Origin: Candidatus Hydrogenedentota bacterium
GTDB taxonomy: Bacteria > Hydrogenedentota > Hydrogenedentia > Hydrogenedentales > SLHB01
DNA: 7,799 nucleotides
Assembly (NCBI GenBank): GCA_003557825.1
Contig: PWNM01000601.1
Span: forward strand, 1-7,799
Reading direction: 5' to 3'
Every line of letters begins with the position of its first letter. Position 1 is the first letter of the stretch. The position numbers were made by a program, and so were the translations under genes. A model generated the notes under the pieces. It was not told the DNA's origin. It searched no databases and worked only from the letters and a program-made list of their open reading frames with translations. This document shows positions 1-6,872 of this stretch, one piece after another.

Positions 1-366
1 GCCGATGCCGCTACTGACGGCCAGCATGGGCGCATCATCGCCCGCCTCGTTCATCAACGCCGCCGCTTCCTGGGCGTTGCCCACGTGCCGGGTCACGAAC
101 TCGACGTTGCCCAGCTTCTGCTCGACGGCCTCAAGATGAGCCGTAATTTCCGCGAAGTCATCGGCGCACAGATCCCATCCGCGATCGGCCGGCCCCGGCC
201 GACCGAGCATTACGCCGATGCGGATCGGTTTTTGAGCGGCCCCCGGTTGAGTGCCGGGCGTCGCGGCCAATGCCCCGGGCAGGCTGAACCCCGCCGCGGT
301 CAGCGCTGAAGCCGTGGCCATGAACTGTCGACGGTTCATGTGATTGAACGAACAAGCTTCACACAT
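1..366 (-). CDS. N-terminal part of a Tat-exported protein of unknown function (runs off the left edge)
   Basis: The first 122 codons of a minus-strand gene are present and the rest lies beyond position 1. The ATG at 366 is preferred because an AAAGGAG sits 7 nt upstream. An ATG two codons earlier (372) would overlap that site, and the ATG at 339 has no ribosome binding site. The protein begins MCEACSFNHMNRRQFM: an N-terminal CxxC (C2, C5), then a twin-arginine motif (R12-R13-Q-F) and an Ala-rich hydrophobic stretch ending near residue 35, so Tat export is likely. The mature part starts with a beta-strand-like IRIGVMLGRPG, followed by a segment rich in Asp, Glu and Ala. Loose resemblance to Tat-signal sugar-isomerase-like proteins (L-fucose isomerase N-terminal type) is a recollection only; too little is present to name it. 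It lies 261 nt downstream of the nucleoside hydrolase on the same strand and has its own ribosome binding site. Confidence 0.8.
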   Translation of the reverse strand, partial: MCEACSFNHMNRRQFMATASALTAAGFSLPGALAATPGTQPGAAQKPIRIGVMLGRPGPADRGWDLCADDFAEITAHLEAVEQKLGNVEFVTRHVGNAQEAAALMNEAGDDAPMLAVSSGIG

Positions 367-372
367 CGTCAT

Positions 373-627
373 ACTCCTTTCTGCCGCATGGGCTTGGTGG
401 AACTGCTTTGAAAGGCAAAGCGGACTCGACCGCTAGAGAGAATGGGGGAAGGGTGTGAAGGCGTATGGGAAGAGGGCGCACTCCTGCGCACAGTTCCAGA
501 TCTGCTGACCAATCGGATTCAACTGCTCCGTGGCTCCTATGCGCCTAGGTGCAAGGATACTGCGCCCCCATACCCGATGTCCAATAGGACTCGTCGGGGG
601 ATTCCAGAATGCGATGTGCGTCGTGTG
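373..627. other. Intergenic region with no recognised element
   Basis: This is the 255-nt gap between the nucleoside hydrolase stop and the start of the left-edge gene; both genes read on the minus strand. It includes the ribosome binding site listed separately. A small hairpin (GCGCA/TGCGC, loop CTCC, 476-489) has no T-run and is not convincing as a terminator. I see no clear promoter, RNA gene or repeat. Confidence 0.5.
374..380 (-). promoter_or_regulatory. Ribosome binding site of the Tat-exported partial gene
   Basis: The minus strand reads AAAGGAG, 7 nt before the ATG at 366. It decides the start: the ATG at 372 lies only 1 nt from it, and the next ATG (339) has nothing comparable. Confidence 0.7.
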
Positions 628-1554
628 TTACGTGCCGTGTTTGGCCAGTTTCTCGAACAAGTCGCGGAAGATGCCGTTGCGGTTGATTATGCGCACCATC
701 CGGATAAAGTGGCGGCCCTGGTCGAGGCTATACGTTTTTTGGTCGGTCACGATGGGGCTATGGACGAGTTCCGAATGCAACCAGGCGCTGTTGATGAGCC
801 AGGCCACGGCCGAGATGTCCCAAATTTCCTTCGCCCAGGCGAAGTGGTCCGCATGGTAGTCTGCGAAGATCTGATAGAGGTAATCGCCGATGGGTCCCTG
901 GCCCTTAACGTGGCGTTCCAACTCGGCCAGGGTCGTGAGCAGATGGGAAGCTACGCCCAGGCAGGGGACCTGCACCAACGGTACGCCGCTGTCGAAAATC
1001 ACCCGTGCCGCCGGGATGTCCTGGGCAAGGTTGAATTCGTGCGTGTTGGGCCAATGCCACGGGTTGCCGCCCAACCACACGACCACGATACGATTGATGA
1101 TCGAGGGTTCGAGTAAAATGGCCGAGGCCACGTTGGTAATGGCGCCAATGGCGACTACGTAAAGGGGGTCGTCCTCAGGGGTTTCGAGCGCCCGTCGAAT
1201 CAGGTCCCGCGAAGCCTCCGTGTCGTAGGGCGGTGCATTGTTCGTCAGAAATCCCGTCGAGCCGCGAAAAACAAACCCCTCGGGCGAAACGTTCAGCCGT
1301 TCCAGGAGCCGCAGGATTTCTTCGTAACTTTTTTCCATGCCGTCTGCCGGACCTTCCGAGTTGTTGTTCCAAAAGGGCGCTGCATGGATGGCCTCCACCT
1401 GCATGGACTCCGGCGATAGGAGCGAATAGACCACGGCGAACTGATCGTCGATCTCGTTGTAGGTGTCGGTGTCCAACACCATGCGGACCTTGCCTTTGGG
1501 CGGATCCATCCGGGGCAATCGTTCGGATTCGGGTAGCTTTGGGTAGTTCAACAT
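628..1554 (-). CDS. IUNH-family nucleoside hydrolase-like protein with a lengthened metal loop
   Basis: This 308-residue protein has the layout of the inosine/uridine-preferring nucleoside hydrolase family, which cleaves the N-glycosidic bond of nucleosides with a bound Ca2+. The N-terminal Asp cluster is D28-T-D30, then D36-D37. Other family landmarks are GAITNVA (T140), the EFNLAQD segment (E173, F174, N175, D179), and W245-D246 matching the C-terminal metal-ligand Asp. All expected ligands are therefore present, and the length is normal. The loop between the second Asp and the Asp pair (T-Y-N-E-I) is two residues longer than the usual P-G-x, so this is a divergent subfamily whose substrate may not be a standard nucleoside. 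There is no signal peptide, so it should be cytoplasmic. The start at 1554 follows AAGGAG with a 4-nt spacer. It is transcribed away from sulfatase 1 across a 216-bp gap. Confidence 0.88.
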   Translation of the reverse strand: MLNYPKLPESERLPRMDPPKGKVRMVLDTDTYNEIDDQFAVVYSLLSPESMQVEAIHAAPFWNNNSEGPADGMEKSYEEILRLLERLNVSPEGFVFRGSTGFLTNNAPPYDTEASRDLIRRALETPEDDPLYVVAIGAITNVASAILLEPSIINRIVVVWLGGNPWHWPNTHEFNLAQDIPAARVIFDSGVPLVQVPCLGVASHLLTTLAELERHVKGQGPIGDYLYQIFADYHADHFAWAKEIWDISAVAWLINSAWLHSELVHSPIVTDQKTYSLDQGRHFIRMVRIINRNGIFRDLFEKLAKHGT

Positions 1555-1770
1555 TTCTCTCCTTGCTCGGGACGGACGGGCGCATAAGCCGGTAAACAGT
1601 CCCCCAACCCTGTTTCGAGGTGCATATACCGCTTAGAATACCGGATCCGAGTCTTCTGTTTCGCTTTCGCCTCGATGCACTGTCTTGACCCATGGCCGCC
1701 AAGCGCCCATAATGGCCCAGGAAGCCACTTAGTGCGCGGCGCGGGCGCCAAACCGAAGCGGAGAGAAATT
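1555..1770. promoter_or_regulatory. Divergent intergenic region expected to carry both promoters
   Basis: These 216 bp separate the start of the nucleoside hydrolase (minus) from sulfatase 1 (plus), so both promoters should lie here. I do not see a strong -35/-10 pair on either strand. A TAGAAT near 1635 could be a plus-strand -10 but lacks a good partner. GTGCAT near 1620 and ATGCAC near 1675 form a short inverted pair about 50 nt apart, too weak to call an operator. Confidence 0.4.
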
Positions 1771-3279
1771 ATGGCGCGATTCACCCGAAGGGAGTTTATG
1801 CGTATGATGGGGATGTCGGCAGCCACAATCGGCGTCGGGGTGTTGACGCATCGGGCTTTTGGGATGCCTCAGGCAGCGGCGAGCATGCGCGGCGCGCGGC
1901 CCAATTTCTTGTTTATCCTCATGGATGACATGGGCTGGATGGATACGGGCGTGTACGGAAGCGAATTTTACGAGACGCCCCACATCGACCGCCTCGCAGC
2001 GATGGGCATGCGTTTCAGCGATGCCTACGCCGCCAACCCGCTCTGCTCACCCACCCGGGCCAGCATCATGACCGGCAAATATCCCGGCCGCCTCAAACTC
2101 ACCGCGCCGACCGGGCATCTGCCCACAGACCTCGACGAGCCTTCGATACCGGAGGAAGCCTCTCCCCAGCAACGGTTCCTGATGCCCAATTCGCGCACCC
2201 AGTTGCCCTTGGACGAATACACCCTGGCCGAGGCGTTGCGGGACGTGGGCTACCATACCGGATTCATTGGGAAATGGCATCTCGGCCAGGAGCCGTTCTG
2301 GCCGGACAAACAGGGCTTCGACGTCAACATCGCGGGAGGTCCGAATCCGGGTCCGCCCAGTTATTTTTCGCCCTATGGACTGCCCAACATCGAGGACGGT
2401 CCCGAAGGCGAGTATTTGACCGACCGCTTGACTGACGAGACCATTCGCTACATCGAGAAGCACCAGGACCAGCCCTTCTTCCTGTGCCTGTGGCATTTCG
2501 CCGTGCATAGCCCGTGGAACGCCAAGCAGGAGGATATGGAACGGTTCTATGGCAAGGTCGATCCCCGTGGCGAGCAGCACAATCCCTTGATCGCGGGCAT
2601 GCATTACAACGTTGACCAGAACATCGGCCGGATTCTCGATACCTTGGACGACCTGGGTATTGCCGACAACACGGTGATCGTTTTCACCTCAGACAATGGC
2701 CAGTTGCGCACCGTTCCAGGCGAGCCAGGCGCGCCTCGGCGCAATACGCCCCTGCGCGGCGGCGACCATGTCACTTCGAACGCCCCGCTGCGCGGCGGCA
2801 AGGCGCAGATATGGGAGGGGGGCACGCGGGTACCTTTGATCGTGGCATGGCCCGGCCACATCGAGGCCGGCAGTCTGAGTGATACGGTCGTTTCCAGCGT
2901 GGATTTCTATCCGACCCTGTTGGAATTGGCCGGGGCCGCCCCCAAGCCCGATCAGATCATCGACGGCGAGAGTATCCTGCCCGTGTTGTCCCAAACCGGC
3001 GAACTGGAACGGGAAGCCATCTTCTGTCATTTTCCCCACACCCCGCTGGCCGCAAAGGGTCCGTCGGCCTATGTCCGTAAAGGGGATTGGAAGCTGATCC
3101 GGTTCTTCGAGCTGGGCGACGAGCTCTACAACCTGCGCGATGATATCGGCGAGACCACGGATGTAGCCGCAGCGCATCCCGACGTTTTGGCGGACATGCA
3201 ACGGCTCATGGACCGCTTTCTCGAAGACACGGGCTCGCTCATTCCCCGGCTGAATCCGAACTACCGCGGCGAAGGATAG
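1771..3279 (+). CDS. Tat-exported type I sulfatase (sulfatase 1)
   Basis: This 502-residue enzyme of the alkaline-phosphatase-fold sulfatase family hydrolyses sulfate esters, probably on a sulfated glycan outside the cytoplasm. The ATG at 1771 follows GGAG with a 7-nt spacer. It leads into a Tat signal (FTRREFM, R6-R7) and a hydrophobic stretch to about residue 37. Metal-site aspartates D52-D53 lie in FILMDDMGW. The sulfatase signature C92-S-P-T-R96 contains the Cys that must become formylglycine. GKWHLG (K168, H170), AVHSPW (H246), SDNG (D308, N309) and GGK (K344) complete the active site. C-terminal landmarks include VDFYPTLLELAG and a GDWKLI block. Odd feature: NxPLRGG occurs twice, at 325-331 and 337-343, and only the second copy carries the catalytic-type Lys. 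The motif set resembles arylsulfatase A / GalNAc-6-sulfatase-like enzymes; the substrate is not predictable. Its stop is 3 nt from that of convergent sulfatase 2. Confidence 0.95.
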   Translation: MARFTRREFMRMMGMSAATIGVGVLTHRAFGMPQAAASMRGARPNFLFILMDDMGWMDTGVYGSEFYETPHIDRLAAMGMRFSDAYAANPLCSPTRASIMTGKYPGRLKLTAPTGHLPTDLDEPSIPEEASPQQRFLMPNSRTQLPLDEYTLAEALRDVGYHTGFIGKWHLGQEPFWPDKQGFDVNIAGGPNPGPPSYFSPYGLPNIEDGPEGEYLTDRLTDETIRYIEKHQDQPFFLCLWHFAVHSPWNAKQEDMERFYGKVDPRGEQHNPLIAGMHYNVDQNIGRILDTLDDLGIADNTVIVFTSDNGQLRTVPGEPGAPRRNTPLRGGDHVTSNAPLRGGKAQIWEGGTRVPLIVAWPGHIEAGSLSDTVVSSVDFYPTLLELAGAAPKPDQIIDGESILPVLSQTGELEREAIFCHFPHTPLAAKGPSAYVRKGDWKLIRFFELGDELYNLRDDIGETTDVAAAHPDVLADMQRLMDRFLEDTGSLIPRLNPNYRGEG

Positions 3280-3282
3280 GGT

Positions 3283-4644
3283 CTACCCCTGGGTCTTCTC
3301 GCGCCAGGCGTCCAACCCGGCCTTGAGCCGGTTCACGTGTTCGGGATGGGCCGCGGCCCGATCGGTCTCTTCGTAGGGATCGTCGGCCAGGTGGAACAAC
3401 TCGAATCGATCTTCAGCGTGTTGAATGAGTTTCCAATCGCCGTGGCGCAACGCCCAGAGATGGTTCCCGTGGTTCCAGAACAGCTCCCGTTCCGCCGGTA
3501 ATGGGTTCCCGTTGGTCATAAGCCTGCCCAGGTCAACCCCTTCCAGGCGCCACTCCGGGGCGGGTTCGCCGCCTGCCAGGCGCAGCAGGGTCGGCGCCCA
3601 ATCGGTCATGTGGGTGGGCGGCTCGATTAACTTGCCTGACGGAATCGTCCCGGGCCAATTCACCAGCGCCGGCACGCGAATGCCGCCCTCATACAACTGG
3701 CCCTTCCATCCGCGCAAGGGTGTGTTGTCGCCCAGGCGAGTATGGGGCGCGTAACGGCCGTTGTACTCGTTTTCGGGTGCGCCCCAACTGTGCTGTCCGC
3801 CGTTTTCCGACAGGAAAATGACGAGCGTATGTTCCCGTTTCCCCGTGCGTTCGAGGGCGTCGATGACCTTCCCAATGCCGTCGTCCATATGGGCCACCGC
3901 CGCGGCAAAGTGCCGCCGCCAAACGTCCTCGAACATGTCGTCGTAGGGCTCGATCCAGGCCGGCGGTTCGTTACATGGGTAATGAGGCGCATGGTGGCAC
4001 AGATACAGAAAGAACGGTTCGTCGTCGGCCTCCTCGATTACCCGTACAGCCTCTTCCGTAATCAGATCGGTTACGTGGCCCCGCTCATCGATAAACTCGT
4101 CGTTTCGATGCCAGGTCAGGTAATCGCCGAACTTGTAGCGGTGCGTATAGGGATCGATCTGCCCCCGGAGATACCCGTAGGACGTATCGAAGCCGTAGTG
4201 CAGCGGCCGGTACTCGGGTTCGTCGCCGATGTGCCATTTGCCTACGATATGGGTGCGATATCCCAGCTCGCGCAGGCCAAAAGGCAAGCGCATGTCTTCC
4301 GGGCGAACATCGGTCGTGCGGCCCAAGGGACCAAATACGTTATAGTGAGCGGGATTGCGGCCCGTCAGGATTCCTACCCGAGTGGGCGAACACGTGGGGC
4401 ATACATAATGCTGCGCAAATCGAGCGCCGCCTTCCGCCAAGGCATCGATGTGGGGCGTCCGAATCTCGGAACCGTGATAGCCCACGTCGTTCCACCCGAT
4501 GTCGTCGGGCAGGATCATCACGATGTTCGGTTTGCCTGGATTGCCCGGACGTTGGCCTTGGGCTGCCTGGCCGCTCATACTTGTGGTAATCCCCGCTGCG
4601 CCCATGGCCACCCCTTGTAGAAATTGCCGCCTATTCACGCCCAT
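3283..4644 (-). CDS. Tat-exported type I sulfatase (sulfatase 2), second gene of the operon
   Basis: This is a 453-residue sulfatase. The start at 4644 follows a GGGGAGGAG tract (4648-4656) inside the 22-nt gap after sulfatase 3. It opens with a Tat signal, NRRQFLQ (R5-R6), and a hydrophobic stretch ending near QAAQ at about residue 29. The Asp pair D47-D48 lies in MILPDDIGW. The modification motif is C85-S-P-T-R89, with C82 just before it. GKWHIG (K136, H138), HHAPHYP (H221) and GWKGQLYEGG (K314) follow. The metal-ligand block reads SENGG (E280, N281) instead of the usual SDNG, so one Asp ligand is replaced by Glu. The rest of the fold is intact, ending with GDWKLI and ELFHLADDPYEETD. It should act outside the cytoplasm on a sulfated glycan, like arylsulfatase A-type enzymes. 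Translation is probably coupled to or dependent on sulfatase 3. No terminator is visible between its stop and the convergent neighbour. Confidence 0.95.
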   Translation of the reverse strand: MGVNRRQFLQGVAMGAAGITTSMSGQAAQGQRPGNPGKPNIVMILPDDIGWNDVGYHGSEIRTPHIDALAEGGARFAQHYVCPTCSPTRVGILTGRNPAHYNVFGPLGRTTDVRPEDMRLPFGLRELGYRTHIVGKWHIGDEPEYRPLHYGFDTSYGYLRGQIDPYTHRYKFGDYLTWHRNDEFIDERGHVTDLITEEAVRVIEEADDEPFFLYLCHHAPHYPCNEPPAWIEPYDDMFEDVWRRHFAAAVAHMDDGIGKVIDALERTGKREHTLVIFLSENGGQHSWGAPENEYNGRYAPHTRLGDNTPLRGWKGQLYEGGIRVPALVNWPGTIPSGKLIEPPTHMTDWAPTLLRLAGGEPAPEWRLEGVDLGRLMTNGNPLPAERELFWNHGNHLWALRHGDWKLIQHAEDRFELFHLADDPYEETDRAAAHPEHVNRLKAGLDAWREKTQG

Positions 4645-4666
4645 GGTCTCCTCCCCTTCGGATGCG

Positions 4667-6118
4667 CTACGCCTCGACCCGGTCCCATTGCGCGACATGG
4701 GCTTCGAGTTCTTCGATGATACCCGCATACTGCGGATCGTGATAGAGATTGTAGAACTCCCACGGATCCTCGGTCAGGTGATACAGCGCGCCGTCTTTGT
4801 CTTCGACACGGGGATCATGGAAATAGATGAGTTTCCAATCATCGGTGCGTACCATCACCTGCCGTCCTGAGTTGACCCGCAACGGATCGTACATGGAACC
4901 GCTCTGGTCGATTTCCGAGAACGTGGCCATCCGTCGATGGGAGGTGTCGCCGTGCATCAACGGAACCAGGCTCTGCCCGTGGTGGCCGCCCATGACCGGC
5001 ATATCCGACAGCTCCAGCAATGTCGGCATCAGGTCGATCATCTCGACCGGTTCGGTCACCATTTTGCCAGAGGGGATATGCCCCGGCCACGAGAACAGCA
5101 GGGGCGATTTCACCACTTCTTCATAAAAACTGCGCTTCTTGTGGACGCCGTTTTCGCCCATGGCCAACCCGTGGTCTGAGTTGACGGCGATGATGGTATT
5201 GTCGATCAGGCCCTCTTCCTCCAGTTGATTCAGCAGCTTGCCGACGAAGTAGTCCACCATGTTCACCATGCCGTAATAGGTGCTGCGGGCCACGCGAATA
5301 TCGCGCTCGGATAAGTCAAGCGTACCCGAATAAACCCGGAGTTGCTCGCGCTCGAATCGCGGTTTGCTGTCCAACGCTTCCTGTGTCGGGAAGGGCAGAT
5401 CGATCGCGTCGAGGTCGACCATAAACGGCGGCGGTACCTGAATGGGCACATGGGGCGGATGATACGACACCCGCAGGAAAAACGGTTCGCCTGCGTCGGC
5501 CAGTTCCTTCAAGATATCCAAGGCCCGATCCGTCAACACCCCTTCCCGCGTGTCGTCTACATGGATGTCTTGGGTGCCGCCGATCTGCCAGCCGTAGGTG
5601 GTCAATCGTACCGGGTCGAATTCCTCGCCCTCTTCATGGCGCCGATCGCTTTCGCGCAACCGCGTATCGCCCCGGTGGTCCCAGTCCTCGCGTAAGGCAT
5701 GCACCTTGCCCACATTGACCGGTTTCCGGCCCGCCTCTTCCCATTGATTCATCAGGTTCGGATACGACCGCGCCGTGGCAGCATAGGGCGGCGTTACCTC
5801 CGGCGGATCGCCCATGTACATGGTCCCCAGCTCATGGCAGTACCGCCCCGTCTTCATCGATGTCCGCGACGGAATGCAAATGGGGCATTGGGTAAGGGCG
5901 TTTTCAAAACACACCCCGTTCGCCGCGATCCGATCGAAATTCGGCGTCTGCGCCCACGCCGTCCCATAGCATCCCAAGGCATCGGGTCGGCAGTCGTCCA
6001 TCATGATCCACAAAATATTCGGCGGCGATGCCGCCTGCTCCGCCATGCCCTGACCGCCCGGCCACAATGCCGCTGCGCCCGCTGCCACGCTGATTCGCAA
6101 AAAATCCCGTCGTCGCAT
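4667..6118 (-). CDS. Tat-exported sulfatase of the SDHG type (sulfatase 3), first gene of the operon
   Basis: This is a 483-residue sulfatase. The start at 6118 follows a consensus AGGAGG with an 8-nt spacer and gives a compact Tat signal, MRRRDFLR, with an Ala-rich hydrophobic stretch to about residue 30. Metal aspartates D41-D42 are in IMMDDCRPDALG. The modification motif is C81-I-P-S-R85, inside LTQCPICIPSR, which has a second Cys (C78) close by. GKVH (K138, H140), YHPPHVP (H220, H223), SDHG (D315, H316) and the GVHKK block (K327/K328) complete the site. The SDHG and GxxGxxxKxxxYE pattern links it to iduronate-2-sulfatase / choline-sulfatase-like enzymes, not to the SDNG group of sulfatase 1. 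Hydrolysis of a sulfate ester outside the cytoplasm is expected; the substrate is unknown. It is the promoter-proximal gene of a two-gene unit with sulfatase 2. Confidence 0.95.
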   Translation of the reverse strand: MRRRDFLRISVAAGAAALWPGGQGMAEQAASPPNILWIMMDDCRPDALGCYGTAWAQTPNFDRIAANGVCFENALTQCPICIPSRTSMKTGRYCHELGTMYMGDPPEVTPPYAATARSYPNLMNQWEEAGRKPVNVGKVHALREDWDHRGDTRLRESDRRHEEGEEFDPVRLTTYGWQIGGTQDIHVDDTREGVLTDRALDILKELADAGEPFFLRVSYHPPHVPIQVPPPFMVDLDAIDLPFPTQEALDSKPRFEREQLRVYSGTLDLSERDIRVARSTYYGMVNMVDYFVGKLLNQLEEEGLIDNTIIAVNSDHGLAMGENGVHKKRSFYEEVVKSPLLFSWPGHIPSGKMVTEPVEMIDLMPTLLELSDMPVMGGHHGQSLVPLMHGDTSHRRMATFSEIDQSGSMYDPLRVNSGRQVMVRTDDWKLIYFHDPRVEDKDGALYHLTEDPWEFYNLYHDPQYAGIIEELEAHVAQWDRVEA

Positions 6119-6126
6119 CGTCCTGT

Positions 6127-6132
6127 CCTCCT
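6127..6132 (-). promoter_or_regulatory. Consensus ribosome binding site of sulfatase 3
   Basis: The minus strand reads AGGAGG, 8 nt before the ATG at 6118. It supports starting the protein at the twin-arginine signal, not at the in-frame ATG 22 codons upstream, which has no such site. Confidence 0.75.
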
Positions 6133-6210
6133 CTCGGTCGTTCTGTGCAGAGTACCGCAGCAAGGGCCCCGGCGTCCAATCCAACGCTGTATAGGGACAA
6201 ATGAAAACAA

Positions 6211-6268
6211 TCCGCAGATTAAGCCGATTGGCGCAGAATAAGGCATGCCGTTATTCCGCAGGTTACGC
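6211..6268 (-). repeat. Left 58-nt inverted repeat of the GxxExxY cassette
   Basis: Read on the minus strand, this segment aligns without gaps to 6859-6916, with 49 of 58 positions matching by hand count. On the plus strand it holds CGCAGA hexamers at 6213, 6232 and 6266 and CGCAGG at 6257, plus a degenerate copy near 6222. These are complements of the TCNGCG hexamers in the right repeat. It lies between the sulfatase operon start and the GxxExxY gene. Confidence 0.8.
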
Positions 6269-6332
6269 AGATTGTAAGGGGGAGATAGTCGGCTGGCGGC
6301 GCGGAGAGGGGATGACTGTGCGTATCGAAATA

Positions 6333-6362
6333 TTGATGGTGCTGGCTTTATTATGGTAGATA
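6333..6362 (+). promoter_or_regulatory. Possible sigma70-type promoter for the GxxExxY gene
   Basis: TTGATG (6333-6338) and TAGATA (6357-6362) are separated by 18 nt in a locally AT-rich stretch. They lie about 57 nt before the ATG at 6419 and inside the inverted repeats, so the gene would carry its own promoter. This is a match by eye only. Confidence 0.4.
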
Positions 6363-6418
6363 GACCTGCAGGGTATACGGCTTGACGGAGGTTTTGACAG
6401 GGGGATAAGCTAGTAGAT

Positions 6419-6820
6419 ATGCAGAAGGGCGCGGACGTTAACAGGAGAGATGAGCGGACCTATGCCATTATTGGGGCGGCGATGGCGGTGCATGGGGAAT
6501 TGGGATACGGTTTTTTGGAGGGGGTGTATCAGGCCGCGGTGGAGCGGGAGTTCAGGTTTCGGGAGATACCCTTTATACGCGAAGCGCGTTTGCCGGTATC
6601 GTATCGGGGCGAACCCATAGCGCAATACCAAGCCGACTTCATCTGTTTCGACACCGTAATTGTGGAACTCAAAGCCCTGCAACGACTATCCGGAGTTGAA
6701 GAAGCCCAGGTAATCAATTATCTCAAAGCAACCGGCATGAACACCGGCTTGCTGCTCAATTTCGGCGCTCCCAGCCTTCAGTACAAACGACTCGTTTTCA
6801 ATTTGCCTGAGTCTGCATAA
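6419..6820 (+). CDS. GxxExxY protein, PD-(D/E)XK nuclease-like
   Basis: This is a 133-residue protein of the GxxExxY family, which has typical length (about 125) and belongs to the PD-(D/E)XK nuclease-like superfamily; no biological role is settled to my knowledge. The opening TYAIIGAAMAVHGELG is followed by the name motif G31-F-L-E34-G-V-Y37 and then EREF. The nuclease-like core is visible as ADF (D73), V-E83-L-K85 and a helix with Q97 (EAQVINYLKATG). The last residues form the usual NFG...YKRLVF ending. The acidic and Lys residues expected for metal-dependent cleavage are present, so it could be active. The start at 6419 has only a weak GGGGG tract about 13 nt upstream. Rare-looking codons (AGG, AGA, three ATA) are more frequent here than in the sulfatases, which hints at separate origin. 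It is bracketed by 58-nt inverted repeats and converges on the tRNA-His. Confidence 0.9.
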   Translation: MQKGADVNRRDERTYAIIGAAMAVHGELGYGFLEGVYQAAVEREFRFREIPFIREARLPVSYRGEPIAQYQADFICFDTVIVELKALQRLSGVEEAQVINYLKATGMNTGLLLNFGAPSLQYKRLVFNLPESA

Positions 6821-6845
6821 TCAGGGCAATGAAGGCCTCTTTTAA

Positions 6846-6872
6846 TCTGCGCGAATCGGCGTAATCTGCGGA
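6846..6872 (+). repeat. 27-nt direct repeat, copy A (TCNGCG iterons)
   Basis: It contains TCTGCG at 6846, TCGGCG at 6856 and TCTGCG at 6865, spaced 10 and 9 nt, close to one helical turn. It differs from copy B (6890-6916) at one position. It starts 25 nt after the GxxExxY stop. Confidence 0.85.

Noticed and set aside
442..1116. Long plus-strand open frame (224 codons)
   Set aside because: Mostly antisense to the nucleoside hydrolase; no recognisable domain and no ribosome binding site. It follows from GC-rich codon bias on the opposite strand.
2047..2604. Minus-strand open frame of 185 codons inside sulfatase 1
   Set aside because: Antisense shadow over the conserved sulfatase core; no start signal.
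3742..4620. Plus-strand open frame of 292 codons
   Set aside because: Entirely antisense to sulfatase 2, whose motifs are unmistakable; the frame has no family signature.
4645..4728. N-terminal extension of sulfatase 2 to an ATG at 4728
   Set aside because: It would overlap the end of sulfatase 3 and bury the Tat signal behind 28 residues; the GGGGAGGAG tract supports the start at 4644.
6188..6216. Promoter for the sulfatase operon using the edge of the left repeat
   Set aside because: A fair -10 (TATACA on the minus strand) has a 17-nt spacer to TGCGGA at the repeat edge, but that hexamer matches only 2 of 6 consensus bases.
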